Below, piece by piece: positions 19,183-28,808 of a DNA stretch of 64,000 nt. Below the pieces are notes generated by a model that saw only the letters and a list, made by a program, of their open reading frames with translations, was not told the origin of the DNA and searched no databases. This stretch comes from Aquabacterium sp. A7-Y. GTDB taxonomy: Bacteria > Pseudomonadota > Gammaproteobacteria > Burkholderiales > Burkholderiaceae_C. The stretch is from NCBI RefSeq assembly GCF_026153205.1, contig NZ_JAPFBW010000010.1, forward strand, positions 62,001 to 126,000, in the 5' to 3' direction. Numbering within the stretch: the first letter of the stretch is position 1; every line of letters starts with the position of its first letter. A program made the translations under genes and the position numbers.

Positions 19183-21105
19183 ATGGACGTCATCAGCAAC
19201 TTCGCCGCTCGCTACGAGCGCACCCGGGAAGAGGAACTCACGCTCCAGGAGTACCTCGACATCTGCAAGCGTGACCCCCTGGCGTACGCCACGGCGGCGG
19301 AACGCATGCTCAAGGCCATCGGCGAGCCCGAAGTGGTCGACACGCGCAACGACCCGCGCCTGTCACGCATCTTCGCGAACAAGGTCATCAAGATCTACCC
19401 GGCGTTCCGGGAGTTCTACGGCATGGAGGACTCGATCGAGCAGGTCGTGTCCTACTTCCGCCATGCAGCCCAGGGGCTGGAGGAAAAGAAGCAGATCCTC
19501 TATCTGCTGGGTCCCGTCGGCGGCGGCAAGAGCTCGATCGCCGAGCGGCTGAAGCAGCTGATGGAGCATGTGCCGTTCTACGCCATCAAGGGCTCGCCGG
19601 TGAACGAGTCACCGCTGGGCCTGTTCGATCCCGACGAGGACGGTGGCATCCTCGAGAAGGAATACGGCATCCCGCGCCGCTACCTGCAGCGCATTCTCTC
19701 GCCGTGGGCCGTCAAGCGGCTCGAGGAGTTCGGCGGCGACATCCGCCAGTTCAAGGTGGTCAAGCGCTACCCGTCGATCCTTCGCCAGACCGGCATCGCC
19801 AAGACCGAACCGGGCGACGAGAACAACCAGGACATTTCCTCCCTGGTCGGCAAGGTTGACATTCGCAAGCTCGAAACCTTTGCCCAGGACGACCCCGACG
19901 CCTACAGCTACTCCGGCGGCCTGTGCCTCGCGAACCAGGGCCTGCTCGAGTTCGTCGAGATGTTCAAGGCGCCGATCAAGGTGCTGCACCCGCTGCTGAC
20001 CGCTACGCAGGAAGGCAACTACAAGGGCACCGAAGGTTTCGGCGCCATCCCCTTCGACGGCGTGATCCTGGCGCACTCCAACGAGAGCGAGTGGAAGGCC
20101 TTCCGCAACAACAAAAACAACGAGGCCTTCCTCGACCGCATCTACATCGTCAAGGTGCCCTACTGCCTGCGCATCAGTGAAGAGATCAAGATCTATGAGA
20201 AGCTGGTGCGCAACTCCTCACTGGCCCAGGCGCCCTGCGCCCCCGGCACCTTGAAGATGATGGCGCAGTTCTCGGTGCTGACGCGCCTGAAGGAGCCCGA
20301 GAACTCGAGCATCTTCAGCAAAGCGCAGGTCTACGACGGCGAGAACCTCAAGGACACCGACCCCAAGGCCAAGTCCATCCAGGAGTACCGCGACTACGCG
20401 GGCGTGGACGAAGGCATGAGCGGCATCTCGACGCGCTTCTCGTTCAAGATCCTGTCCAAGGTCTTCAACTTCGACTCGACCGAGGTCGCGGCCAACCCCG
20501 TGCACCTGATGTACGTGCTCGAACAGCAGATCGAGCGCGAGCAGTTCCCGCCCGAAACCGAGCAGAAGTACACCTCCTACATCAAGGAGCTGATGGCGCC
20601 CCGCTATGCCGAGTTCATCGGCAAGGAGATCCAGACAGCCTACCTGGAGAGCTACTCGGAGTACGGCCAGAACATCTTTGACCGCTATGTCACCTACGCC
20701 GACTACTGGATTCAGGACCAGGAGTACCGCGACCCCGACACCGGCGAGATCTTCGACCGCGCTTCGCTCAACGCCGAGCTCGAGAAGATCGAGAAACCGG
20801 CCGGCATCAGCAACCCCAAGGACTTCCGCAACGAGATCGTCAACTTCGTTTTGCGTGCGCGCGCCAACAACGCTGGCAAGAACCCGCTGTGGACCAGCTA
20901 CGAGAAGCTGCGCACCGTGATCGAGAAGAAGATGTTCTCCAACACGGAAGAGCTGCTGCCGGTCATCAGCTTCAACGCCAAGTCGAGCGCCGACGAGCAG
21001 AAGAAGCACGAGGACTTCGTGAATCGCATGGTGCAAAAGGGCTACACGCCCAAGCAGGTGCGGCTGTTGTGCGAGTGGTACCTGCGGGTGCGCAAGAGCT
21101 CCTGA
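19183..21105 (+). CDS. prkA: PrkA family serine protein kinase/AAA protein (YeaG)
   Basis: A 640-residue cytoplasmic protein. The N-terminal AAA+ part has Walker A GPVGGGKSS (about residues 110-118), and the C-terminal part has the kinase-like PrkA domain. Long invariant stretches such as GSPVNESPLGLFDP and ILAHSNESEWKAF identify it. Homologues act in stationary-phase and nitrogen-stress survival; proteolytic and kinase activities have both been reported. AGGAGG precedes the ATG. First gene of the prkA-yeaH-spoVR operon. Confidence 0.97.
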   Translation: MDVISNFAARYERTREEELTLQEYLDICKRDPLAYATAAERMLKAIGEPEVVDTRNDPRLSRIFANKVIKIYPAFREFYGMEDSIEQVVSYFRHAAQGLEEKKQILYLLGPVGGGKSSIAERLKQLMEHVPFYAIKGSPVNESPLGLFDPDEDGGILEKEYGIPRRYLQRILSPWAVKRLEEFGGDIRQFKVVKRYPSILRQTGIAKTEPGDENNQDISSLVGKVDIRKLETFAQDDPDAYSYSGGLCLANQGLLEFVEMFKAPIKVLHPLLTATQEGNYKGTEGFGAIPFDGVILAHSNESEWKAFRNNKNNEAFLDRIYIVKVPYCLRISEEIKIYEKLVRNSSLAQAPCAPGTLKMMAQFSVLTRLKEPENSSIFSKAQVYDGENLKDTDPKAKSIQEYRDYAGVDEGMSGISTRFSFKILSKVFNFDSTEVAANPVHLMYVLEQQIEREQFPPETEQKYTSYIKELMAPRYAEFIGKEIQTAYLESYSEYGQNIFDRYVTYADYWIQDQEYRDPDTGEIFDRASLNAELEKIEKPAGISNPKDFRNEIVNFVLRARANNAGKNPLWTSYEKLRTVIEKKMFSNTEELLPVISFNAKSSADEQKKHEDFVNRMVQKGYTPKQVRLLCEWYLRVRKSS

Positions 21106-21137
21106 CGGGTTCCTAGACGAGTTGCAGGAAATCAACC

Positions 21138-22427
21138 ATGCCCATGCTCCAACAGATCATCGATCGGCGGCTGTCGGGCAAGAACAAGTCCATCGGCAAC
21201 CGTGAGCGCTTCCTGCGTCGCTACCGCGACCAGATCCGCGACGCGGTGCGACGGGCAGTGAGCGGTCGCGGCATCCGCAATCTGGAGCAAGGCGAGGACA
21301 TCACGCTACCGCGGCGTGATGTCTCCGAACCCGTGTTCGGGCACGGCCAGGGCGGCCAGCGCGAATACGTGCACCCCGGCAACAAGGAATACGTCAAGGG
21401 CGACCGCATCGAGCGGCCCCAGGGCGGCGGTGGCCAGGGTGGCGGCTCCAATGCAAGCGACAGCGGCGAGGGCGACGACGACTTCGTCTTCCACCTCAGC
21501 AAGGAAGAGTTCATGCAGGTCTTTTTCGAAGACCTGGCCCTGCCGCATCTGATCCGCACCCAGCTTGCCGAAGTACCGGAGTGGAAAAGCCACCGTGCCG
21601 GCTTCACCAGCGACGGCACGCCCAACAACCTGCACGTGGTGCGCTCGATGCGCGGGGCGCTGGCCCGGCGCATCGCGCTCGGCGGCGAAGCGCGGCGTGA
21701 GCTGCGCCACCTGGAACAGCACCTCGAGCACCTGTTGCGCCATCCGCACCCCACCGACGTTCTGGTGGCGCGCGAGATCCGCGAGACCGAAACCACGATC
21801 GCCGAGCTGCGCGCGCGGCTCAAGCGCATTCCCTACCTCGACCCGATCGATCTGCGTTACCGCAACCGGGTGCGCGTGCCGGTGCCGAGTGCCAAGGCGG
21901 TGATGTTCTGCCTGATGGACGTCTCCGGCTCCATGGATGAAGCGCGCAAGGACATGTCCAAGCGCTTTTTCATGCTGCTGTACCTGTTCCTGACCCGGCA
22001 CTACGAGAAGATCGAGCTGGTCTTCATCCGCCATCACACCCAGGCCGCGGAGGTCAGCGAGGACGAGTTCTTCCACGCCACCGAGACCGGCGGCACGGTG
22101 GTGTCGAGCGCGCTGACCCTGATGCAGGACATCATCCGCTCGCGCTACCCGAGCGGCGAGTGGAACATCTACGGCGCGCAGGCGAGCGACGGCGACAACT
22201 GGCACCATGACAGCGGCCGCTGCCGCGAGTTGCTGTCCGACCAGATCCTGCCGCTGTGCCGCTACTACGCCTATGTCCAGGTGGCCGAGGCCGAGCAGAA
22301 CCTCTGGGAGGAATACACCCAGCTGATCGAGCGGCACAAGAACTTCGCGATGCGCAAGGTCTCGGACGCGGCCGACATCTATCCGGTCTTCCGCGACCTG
22401 TTCAAGAAAGAGGGAGCGCCTACATGA
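21138..22427 (+). CDS. yeaH: YeaH/YhbH family protein (DUF444, VWA-like)
   Basis: A 429-residue protein of the UPF0229/DUF444 family. The N-terminal half is basic and flexible, with a GGGGQGGGSN linker near residue 100. The C-terminal half has a von Willebrand A-like fold with the MIDAS motif DVSGSMD (about residues 261-267). It is always found with PrkA and SpoVR and is thought to work with them. It overlaps spoVR by four bases (ATGA). Confidence 0.95.
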   Translation: MPMLQQIIDRRLSGKNKSIGNRERFLRRYRDQIRDAVRRAVSGRGIRNLEQGEDITLPRRDVSEPVFGHGQGGQREYVHPGNKEYVKGDRIERPQGGGGQGGGSNASDSGEGDDDFVFHLSKEEFMQVFFEDLALPHLIRTQLAEVPEWKSHRAGFTSDGTPNNLHVVRSMRGALARRIALGGEARRELRHLEQHLEHLLRHPHPTDVLVAREIRETETTIAELRARLKRIPYLDPIDLRYRNRVRVPVPSAKAVMFCLMDVSGSMDEARKDMSKRFFMLLYLFLTRHYEKIELVFIRHHTQAAEVSEDEFFHATETGGTVVSSALTLMQDIIRSRYPSGEWNIYGAQASDGDNWHHDSGRCRELLSDQILPLCRYYAYVQVAEAEQNLWEEYTQLIERHKNFAMRKVSDAADIYPVFRDLFKKEGAPT

Positions 22428-23968
22428 GCACTGAGACCCTCCAGCCGGACCTCATCGGGCGCGCCCGCGAACCGTTGCCCAGCCCCTCGGACTGGACCTT
22501 CGACCTGATCGAGACCTACCACAACGCCATCGCGCGCACCGCCGAGGGCTACAAGCTCGACACCTATGCGAACCAGCTGGAGATCATCACCGCCGAGCAG
22601 ATGATGGACGCCTACGCGTCCGTCGGCATGCCAGTGATCTACCGCCACTGGTCCTACGGCAAGCAGTTCATCGCGACCGAGAAGAACTACCGCCGCGGCT
22701 TCATGGGCCTGGCCTACGAGATCGTCATCAATTCCGACCCCTGCATCTCTTACCTGATGGAAGAGAACACGATGGCGATGCAGGCCCTGGTGATCGCGCA
22801 CGCCGCTTACGGGCACAACAGCTTTTTCAAAGGCAACTATCTCTTCCGCATGTGGACCGATGCGTCGTCCATCATCGACTACCTGGTCTACGCCAAGAAC
22901 TACATCGCCGAGTGCGAGGAGCGCCATGGCGTGGACACCGTCGAGGACCTGCTCGACTCCTGCCATGCGCTGATGAACCACGGCGTGGACCGCTACCGCC
23001 GGCCGCAGAAGCTTTCGCTGGCCCAGGAGCAGGTGCGGCGCACCGAGCGCGAAGCCTATCTGCAGCAGCAGGTCAACGATCTCTGGCGCACCCTGCCGCG
23101 CCGCAGCGACAAGAGCGGCGAGGAAGAGGAGGCGGCCAAGCGCTTCCCGGCCGAGCCGCAGGAGAACCTGCTCTATTTCATCGAGAAAAACGCGCCGCTG
23201 CTGGAGCCCTGGCAGCGCGAGATCGTGCGCATCGTGCGCAAGGTGGCGCAGTACTTCTACCCGCAGCGCCAGACACAGGTGATGAACGAAGGCTGGGCGA
23301 CCTTCTGGCACTACACGCTGCTGAACACGATGTACGACCGCGGCCAGCTGGCCGACGGCTTCATGCTGGAGTGCCTCAAGTCGCACACCAATGTGATCTA
23401 CCAGCCGCCGGTGGGACACCGGGCCTATAGCGGGCTCAACCCGTATGCGCTTGGCTTCGCGATGTACACCGACCTCAAGCGCATCTGCGACAACCCGACC
23501 GAAGAAGACCGTCGCTGGTTTCCCGACATCGCCGGCAGCGACTGGCTGACGACGCTGGACTATGCAATGCGCAACTTCAAGGACGAGAGTTTTGTCGGCC
23601 AGTTCCTCTCGCCCAAGATGATGCGCGACTTCCGGCTGTTCTCGATCCGCGACGACGAGCACGAGCCGGAGCTGGAAGTGGCGGCGATCCACGACGACAG
23701 CGGCTACCGCGAGCTGCGCGAGGCCCTGTCGCGGCAGTATGACCTGAACCACCGCGAGCCCAACATCCAGGTCTGGAGCGTCAACCTGCGCGGCGACCGC
23801 TCGCTGACCCTGCGTCATACCCAGCACAACAACCGACCCCTCAACGACGACTCGCAAGAGGTGCTGAAGCACGTCGCTCGCCTGTGGGGTTTCGACGTGC
23901 ACCTGGAAAGCGTGGACGGCCGCGGCCATGTGCAGCGGCAGTGGACGGTGTCGGCGCCGAAGGCCTGA
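22424..23968 (+). CDS. SpoVR family protein (YcgB)
   Basis: A 514-residue SpoVR-like protein. Family signatures are YNQLEIITAEQMMDAY-type sequence near residue 55, HAAYGHNSFFKGNYLF, MNEGWATFWHYTLLN, HTNVIYQPP, GLNPYALGFAMY and the C-terminal RHTQHNNRPL. In Bacillus SpoVR affects spore cortex; in non-sporulating proteobacteria it belongs to the PrkA-YeaH stress module, function unknown. The start overlaps the yeaH stop, so it is translationally coupled. Confidence 0.95.
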   Translation: MSTETLQPDLIGRAREPLPSPSDWTFDLIETYHNAIARTAEGYKLDTYANQLEIITAEQMMDAYASVGMPVIYRHWSYGKQFIATEKNYRRGFMGLAYEIVINSDPCISYLMEENTMAMQALVIAHAAYGHNSFFKGNYLFRMWTDASSIIDYLVYAKNYIAECEERHGVDTVEDLLDSCHALMNHGVDRYRRPQKLSLAQEQVRRTEREAYLQQQVNDLWRTLPRRSDKSGEEEEAAKRFPAEPQENLLYFIEKNAPLLEPWQREIVRIVRKVAQYFYPQRQTQVMNEGWATFWHYTLLNTMYDRGQLADGFMLECLKSHTNVIYQPPVGHRAYSGLNPYALGFAMYTDLKRICDNPTEEDRRWFPDIAGSDWLTTLDYAMRNFKDESFVGQFLSPKMMRDFRLFSIRDDEHEPELEVAAIHDDSGYRELREALSRQYDLNHREPNIQVWSVNLRGDRSLTLRHTQHNNRPLNDDSQEVLKHVARLWGFDVHLESVDGRGHVQRQWTVSAPKA

Positions 23969-24032
23969 GTTCACCCCGCTGCAACGCCGGGCCGCGCGCC
24001 CGGCATTTTTCGATTCCTTGCCGGGCGGCCCA

Positions 24033-25454
24033 CTACAACGCGAAGATCTTCCCGGGGTTCATGATGTTCTTCGGGTCGAGCGCCTGCTTGAGCGTGCGCA
24101 TCAGTGCGACCGCCTCGGCGCCGGCCTCGTCCACCAGGAAGCCCATCTTGTGCAGCCCGATGCCGTGCTCGCCGCTGCAGGTGCCTTCCAGCCGGATCGC
24201 GCGCGCGACCACCTGCCGGTTCAGCCGCTCGGCCAGCTCACGTTCCTCGGGCTTGTGCGGATCGATCAGATAGCCTACGTGGAAGTTGCCGTCGCCGACA
24301 TGGCCGACGAGGAAGTAGGGCAGGCCCGAGGCATCGGCGTCGGCCACCGTGTCGAGCAGGCACTCCGCCAGCCGCGAGATCGGCACGCAAGTATCCGTGG
24401 TCACGGCCCGGCAGCCGGGCTTCATCTGCAGCGCGGCGAAAAATGCATGGTGGCGCGCGGTCCAGAGCCGGGTACGCTGCTCCGGCGTGGTCGCCCACTC
24501 GAAGTCCTCGCCGCCGAACCCGCGCGCGATCTGCTGCACCGCCTCGGCCTGCTCGGCGACGCCCGCTGGCGTGCCGTGGAACTCCATCAGCAGCATCGGG
24601 CCTTCGCGCAGCGTGAGCCGGTCGTGGCGGTTCACGGCCCGCACGGCGTTCGTATCGAGCAGCTCGCAGCGGGCGATGGGCACGCCGCTCTGGATCACGG
24701 TGATGGTGGTATCGACCGCGGCAGCCAGGCTCGGGAAGCTGCAGACGGCGGCCGAGATGGCCTCGGGCTGGGGGTACAGACGGACGGTGATCTCGCTGAT
24801 CACGCCGAGCGTGCCCTCGCTGCCGACGAAGAGGCGGGTCAGGTCATAGCCCGCGCTGGACTTGCGGGCGCGCGTGCCGGTGCGCACGATGTCGCCGCTC
24901 GCCGTCACCACCGACAGGCCCAACACGTTCTCGCGCATGGTGCCGTAGCGCACGGCATTGGTCCCGCTGGCCCGGGTGGCTGACATGCCGCCGATGGTGG
25001 CATCGGCGCCCGGATCGATGGGGAAAAACAGGCCGGTGTGCCGGATCTCCTCGTTGAGGCGCATGCGGGTAACGCCGGCTTGCACGGTCGCGGTCAGGTC
25101 CTCGGCATTGATGGACAGCACCTGGTTCATGCGGCCGAGGTCGATGCTGATGCCGCCCTGCACGGCGAGCAGATGACCTTCGAGCGACGAGCCGACGCCA
25201 TAGGGAATGACGGGCACCGCGTGCTCATGCGCGAGCTTGACGACAAAGGCCACGTCCTCGGACGACTCGGCAAAGACCACCGCCTGGGGCGGCGACACGT
25301 CGAAGGGCGACTCGTCGCGGCCGTGCTGCTCGCGCACCGCCAAAGCGGTCGAGCAGCGCTCCCCGAAACGGGCCCTGAGGGCGTCCAACATGGCCGGGGG
25401 AGCGAGGCGCGGGGCGGTTTGCGAGGCGAGGAAGCTGGGGAGGGAGGTGCTCAT
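24033..25454 (-). CDS. FAD-linked D-lactate dehydrogenase/glycolate oxidase family protein
   Basis: A 473-residue VAO-family flavoprotein. The N-terminal FAD domain shows PYGVGSSLEGHLLAVQGGI and GADATIGGMSATRASGTNAVRYGTMR; the C-terminal oxidase domain has TDTCVPISRLAE, HVGDGNFHVGYLID and the closing CSGEHGIGLHKMGF. These match the cytochrome-type D-lactate dehydrogenase/GlcD group, which oxidises 2-hydroxy acids and passes electrons to the respiratory chain. No partner subunits (glcE, glcF) are adjacent, favouring a single-subunit D-lactate dehydrogenase. It is convergent with spoVR. Confidence 0.88.
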   Translation of the reverse strand: MSTSLPSFLASQTAPRLAPPAMLDALRARFGERCSTALAVREQHGRDESPFDVSPPQAVVFAESSEDVAFVVKLAHEHAVPVIPYGVGSSLEGHLLAVQGGISIDLGRMNQVLSINAEDLTATVQAGVTRMRLNEEIRHTGLFFPIDPGADATIGGMSATRASGTNAVRYGTMRENVLGLSVVTASGDIVRTGTRARKSSAGYDLTRLFVGSEGTLGVISEITVRLYPQPEAISAAVCSFPSLAAAVDTTITVIQSGVPIARCELLDTNAVRAVNRHDRLTLREGPMLLMEFHGTPAGVAEQAEAVQQIARGFGGEDFEWATTPEQRTRLWTARHHAFFAALQMKPGCRAVTTDTCVPISRLAECLLDTVADADASGLPYFLVGHVGDGNFHVGYLIDPHKPEERELAERLNRQVVARAIRLEGTCSGEHGIGLHKMGFLVDEAGAEAVALMRTLKQALDPKNIMNPGKIFAL

Positions 25455-25660
25455 GGCTGTCCGTCCGGGTCGGCCTGGTCCGGGTCATTCTAGGACGGCC
25501 CCGGCTCAAGGCCGCGAGGCCGCCTATGCGGCCTGAACAGGGCGCATAAAGCACAACATATCCTTCCGATGGAAGGCCTGGACGACGGACTTTCCCTGCC
25601 TAGACTTCACCAGCTTTAAGGCCGGCAGTTCGTATCCAACCATTCCCGAGGGAGGCATCC

Positions 25661-26209
25661 ATGAATGTTGGCGAACACGCTCGCCTTGGCGATCCACGTC
25701 TCCGGCTGCCTGGCCCACGCGATATGGCAATGAAAGCGTGCAGATCCGCCGGCCGGCTCGGTGTCCTCTTCCTGGGCATGAGCCTGCAGGGCACGTATGC
25801 CGACGGTGAGCCGGACGTGCTGCCCGGCGACGAGCTCGAGCCCGCCACCTACCGCCTGATCCTCCCTCCGATCACGGACATCGACATCGAGGTCAACGGC
25901 GGAACGAAAAAAGCCGCAGAAGGCGGGCCGGAGGACTGCAGCGGTTTCCAGCTCAAGGAGCAGGACGTGCGGCTGTTTCTGCGCTCGGCACGGCGCATCT
26001 CCGAGCGGGACTTCTCGCACACCATCAACTGGACCGCCTGTTTCGCCCGGGGCAAGGTCGACTTCGCCGGCGGGTCCACCGGCCAGTGGATGGTCGGCGA
26101 AGATCTCGGCGGCTCGCTTTTCATCGCCCCGGGACGGCAGTTCTATCTGTACTGCCCGAAATGTCGCTTCAAGGGCCCAGCGCCCGGCCGGCGTTTCTCG
26201 GCGCCGTGA
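25661..26209 (+). CDS. Putative exported protein of unknown family
   Basis: An open frame of 182 residues that I do not recognise. A strong ribosome site (GAGGGAGG) supports the ATG at 25661. A hydrophobic signal-like stretch lies late, at residues 24-47 (MKACRS...GVLFLGMSLQGTYA), so the true start may be further in, although the inner ATGs lack a ribosome site. The mature part has a Cys pair (EDCSGF, WTACFARG) and a terminal CPKC motif, suggesting disulfides or metal binding. It lies between the lactate dehydrogenase and the cobalamin adenosyltransferase genes. Confidence 0.6.
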   Translation: MNVGEHARLGDPRLRLPGPRDMAMKACRSAGRLGVLFLGMSLQGTYADGEPDVLPGDELEPATYRLILPPITDIDIEVNGGTKKAAEGGPEDCSGFQLKEQDVRLFLRSARRISERDFSHTINWTACFARGKVDFAGGSTGQWMVGEDLGGSLFIAPGRQFYLYCPKCRFKGPAPGRRFSAP

Positions 26210-26244
26210 TCCGGCGGCCGGCTCGATCGACTACGATCGGGCCC

Positions 26245-26823
26245 ATGGGCCATCGACTCACTCAAATCGCCACCCGCACTGGCGATGACGGCAGCACCGG
26301 TCTCGGCGACGGGAGCCGGGTGCGGAAAGACGACCTGCGTGTCCACGCGATGGGCGACATCGACGAGCTGAACTCGCAGCTCGGCGTTCTGCTTGCGGAG
26401 CCGCTCCCGGATGACGTGCGCGACTTGCTGGTGCTGATCCAGCATGAGCTGTTCAATCTCGGCGGCGAGCTGTCGATGCCCGGGCACGAGCTGCTCAAGA
26501 CCAGCGCTGTCGCGGGGCTGGATGGCGCACTGGTGCACTACAACACCACCCTGCCTCGGCTGAAGGAATTCATTCTGCCCGCCGGCACCCGCAGCGCCGC
26601 CCTCGCCCACGTCGCGCGCACGATCGCGCGGCGTGCCGAACGTTCGGTGGTGGCACTCGGGACGGCGGAGCCGGTGCGCGACGCGGCGCGCCACTACCTG
26701 AACCGCCTCTCCGACCTGCTGTTCGTGCTGGCGCGCGTCCTCAACCGCGCCAACCTCGATGGCCGCGGCGGCGACGACGTCTACTGGAACAGCGAGAGAT
26801 TGCGCCGGGCGGACGTCGACTGA
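26245..26823 (+). CDS. Cob(I)yrinic acid a,c-diamide adenosyltransferase (PduO type)
   Basis: A 192-residue PduO-type ATP:cob(I)alamin adenosyltransferase, a trimeric four-helix bundle protein. The ATP-binding N-terminus TRTGDDGSTGLGDGSRVRKDD, the segment MGDIDELNSQLG, and the ARTIARRAERSVVAL and YLNRLSDLLFVLARVLN motifs are all present. It makes adenosylcobalamin. No cobalamin riboswitch was seen upstream. A BtuF-like binding protein gene lies 5 kb away on the other strand. Confidence 0.95.
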   Translation: MGHRLTQIATRTGDDGSTGLGDGSRVRKDDLRVHAMGDIDELNSQLGVLLAEPLPDDVRDLLVLIQHELFNLGGELSMPGHELLKTSAVAGLDGALVHYNTTLPRLKEFILPAGTRSAALAHVARTIARRAERSVVALGTAEPVRDAARHYLNRLSDLLFVLARVLNRANLDGRGGDDVYWNSERLRRADVD

Positions 26824-26842
26824 ACCCGGCGCTCCCCAGCGC

Positions 26843-27157
26843 TCAGCGCACCGGGGCGGTCGCGCCCGTGTGGAATTCGGTGGCGCTCAGTGCACCGTCG
26901 GTATCGACATCCAGCTCGTCGAAGCGCATCGAGATCGCGGGGAGCCGCGCCGCTTCCTCACGGCTCAGCTTGCCGTCGCTGTTGGTGTCCACCCGGAGGA
27001 ACAAGGCGGTGATGGACGAGTCCTTGGGCGCCGGGGCCGCATTGCCGGCGGGCTGTGCATGCGCGCCCAGGGCGAGCGCACCGAGCGTCACCAGCAACAC
27101 GCGGCGAGCCTGCTCGACCATGCTGCGGTCGAAGGCGGGAGTGGAAGAACAAGACAT
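26843..27157 (-). CDS. Secreted EF-hand calcium-binding protein
   Basis: A 104-residue protein with a signal peptide (RRVLLVTLGALALGAHA, cleavage probably after residue 34) followed by two EF-hand loops: DTNSDGKLSREE and DVDTDGALSATE, both with the 1-3-5-12 acidic ligands. It should bind calcium outside the cytoplasm. GAGGAAGG upstream supports the start at 27157. It is convergent with the adenosyltransferase gene. Confidence 0.85.
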   Translation of the reverse strand: MSCSSTPAFDRSMVEQARRVLLVTLGALALGAHAQPAGNAAPAPKDSSITALFLRVDTNSDGKLSREEAARLPAISMRFDELDVDTDGALSATEFHTGATAPVR

Positions 27158-27335
27158 CAGCCTTCCTCAATTCGGTAATGGATAGAACACCCTGCCATTG
27201 AAGCGAGCCAGGACAGGCGGTACCAGCGTTTTTTCGCGACCTTACCCGCGTTACAGCCGCGGCCTGGCGCGTGACACCGAGCGAAAGCATCCACCCACTC
27301 TCCTGCTTCGCCGCCGCCCGGCATGTGGTCCGGGC

Positions 27336-27373
27336 AAAAAAAACCCGCCGAGATCCGAAGGATCAGGGCGGGC
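27336..27373 (-). terminator. Intrinsic terminator of aroG
   Basis: Read on the minus strand: CCCGCC and an inner GATCC/GGATC arm form a long stem with a GAA-type loop, closed by GGCGGG and followed by T8 (27343-27336). It lies about 220 bases downstream of the aroG stop. The stretch between 27374 and 27590 shows no supported gene and would be 3' untranslated RNA. The rest of the gap (27158-27335) is the EF-hand gene leader. Confidence 0.85.
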
Positions 27374-27590
27374 GGATCCCACTCGACGTGGGCTCTGCTG
27401 AGGGAAATTGGCCAGTTCAAGAGCCAGCGGGCATCGCCGCGGCGGGTCTCACCGGAACTGCATGAGGGTCATTGCACTACGCGGTGGGAGGCCACACCAG
27501 CCTTCTTGCCGCCCCTTACCGCGTTTACATGCAGCCTTCTGCACGCAACACGCACGCTGTCGGCTCGCCCGAGCCAGGTCGACCGTCGGC

Positions 27591-28709
27591 TCAGCCGCGG
27601 CGGCGCTTGACCGCCTCGGAGAGGATCTCCAGCACTTCAAGGGAATCGTCCCAGCCGATGCAGGCGTCGGTGATGCTCTTGCCGTAGGCGAGCTCACGAG
27701 GATCGTCCTTACCCGGCGTGAACTTCTGGGCGCCATCGTTCAGGTGGCTTTCCACCATCACGCCGAACACCCGCTGCGAGCCGGCAGCCACCTGGTCAGC
27801 GATGTCCCGCGCAACCGCCACCTGGCGCTTGTGCTGCTTGCTGGAGTTGGCGTGCGAGCAGTCCACCATCAAGGTGGCCGGCAGCTTGGCGGCTTCGAGA
27901 TCCTGGCAAGCCGCTGCGACGCTGGTCGCGTCGTAATTCGGCGCCTTGCCGCCACGGAGGATCACGTGGCAGTCCTTGTTGCCCTTGGTCTCGACGATGG
28001 CCACCTGGCCGTTCTTGTGCACCGAAAGGAAGTGGTGCGGGCGACCGGCCGCCTGGATGGCATCGGTGGCGATCTTGATGTTTCCGTCGGTGCCGTTCTT
28101 GAAGCCGATCGGCGCCGACAGGCCCGAGGCGAGCTCGCGGTGCACCTGGCTTTCGGTGGTGCGGGCCCCGATCGCGCCCCAGGCGATCAGGTCGCCGATG
28201 TACTGCGGCGAGATCACGTCGAGGAACTCGCTGCCCGCCGGCACACCGACGCGATTGATGTCGATCAGGAGCTGGCGCGCAATGCGCAGCCCTTCGTCGA
28301 TGCGGAAGCTTTCGTCGAGGTAGGGGTCGTTGATCAGCCCCTTCCAGCCCACCGTGGTGCGCGGCTTCTCGAAGTACACGCGCATCACGATCTCCAGCGT
28401 GCCCGCGTATTTCTCGCGCTGGGCAAGCAGGCGCCGGGCGTAGTCCACAGCAGCGACCGGGTCGTGAATCGAGCACGGGCCGATGACCACCAGCAGCCGG
28501 TCGTCCTGGTGCGACATGATTCTGCGGATGCGTTGACGCGTCTCGCCCACCAAGGTCTCGACCGGCGTGCCGCGGATCGGGAAAAAGCGGATCAAATGCT
28601 CCGGCGGTGGCAGCGGGGTCACGTCCTTGATCCTTTCGTCGTCGGTCTGGGAGGTTTTATCGACGGGCGCATACCAACCCTCGACGGCGCTGGTGGACTT
28701 GGCGTTCAT
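27591..28709 (-). CDS. aroG: 3-deoxy-7-phosphoheptulonate (DAHP) synthase, class I
   Basis: A 372-residue class I DAHP synthase, the first enzyme of the shikimate pathway (phosphoenolpyruvate + erythrose 4-phosphate). Diagnostic stretches: LLVVIGPCSIHDP (about residues 72-84), YFEKPRTTVGWKGLINDP, GARTTESQVHRELASGLS, GFKNGTDG and MVDCSHANSSK. Enzymes of this class are feedback-inhibited by an aromatic amino acid; which one cannot be read here. An AGGAGAA ribosome site lies eight bases before the ATG. Between it and the upstream gene lie a Phe-rich leader peptide and a terminator, indicating control by attenuation. Confidence 0.97.
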   Translation of the reverse strand: MNAKSTSAVEGWYAPVDKTSQTDDERIKDVTPLPPPEHLIRFFPIRGTPVETLVGETRQRIRRIMSHQDDRLLVVIGPCSIHDPVAAVDYARRLLAQREKYAGTLEIVMRVYFEKPRTTVGWKGLINDPYLDESFRIDEGLRIARQLLIDINRVGVPAGSEFLDVISPQYIGDLIAWGAIGARTTESQVHRELASGLSAPIGFKNGTDGNIKIATDAIQAAGRPHHFLSVHKNGQVAIVETKGNKDCHVILRGGKAPNYDATSVAAACQDLEAAKLPATLMVDCSHANSSKQHKRQVAVARDIADQVAAGSQRVFGVMVESHLNDGAQKFTPGKDDPRELAYGKSITDACIGWDDSLEVLEILSEAVKRRRG

Positions 28710-28751
28710 GGGACGAGTTCTCCTGAAGGTGGGTGTGCGAGGGATAGGACG

Positions 28752-28782
28752 AAAAAAAACCGCCGGGGGGACCCGGCGGTTT
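28752..28782 (-). terminator. Attenuator terminator in the aroG leader
   Basis: On the minus strand AAACCGCCGGG (28782-28772), loop TCCC, CCCGGCGGTTT (28767-28757), then a T8 tract (28759-28752) that overlaps the stem end. The 11-bp stem is perfect. It ends about 40 bases before the aroG ATG, so it is inside the transcript leader and would stop transcription before the gene. Its 5' arm can instead pair with CCGGCGG in the leader-peptide coding region (28834-28828). Confidence 0.88.
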
Positions 28783-28808
28783 CTTGGATTCGGTTCGCTC
28801 GTCTTCGG

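Noticed and set aside
26210-26244. Cobalamin riboswitch before the adenosyltransferase gene
   Set aside because: The gap is only 35 bases and no B12-box-like sequence is present; none was found before the BtuF-like gene either.
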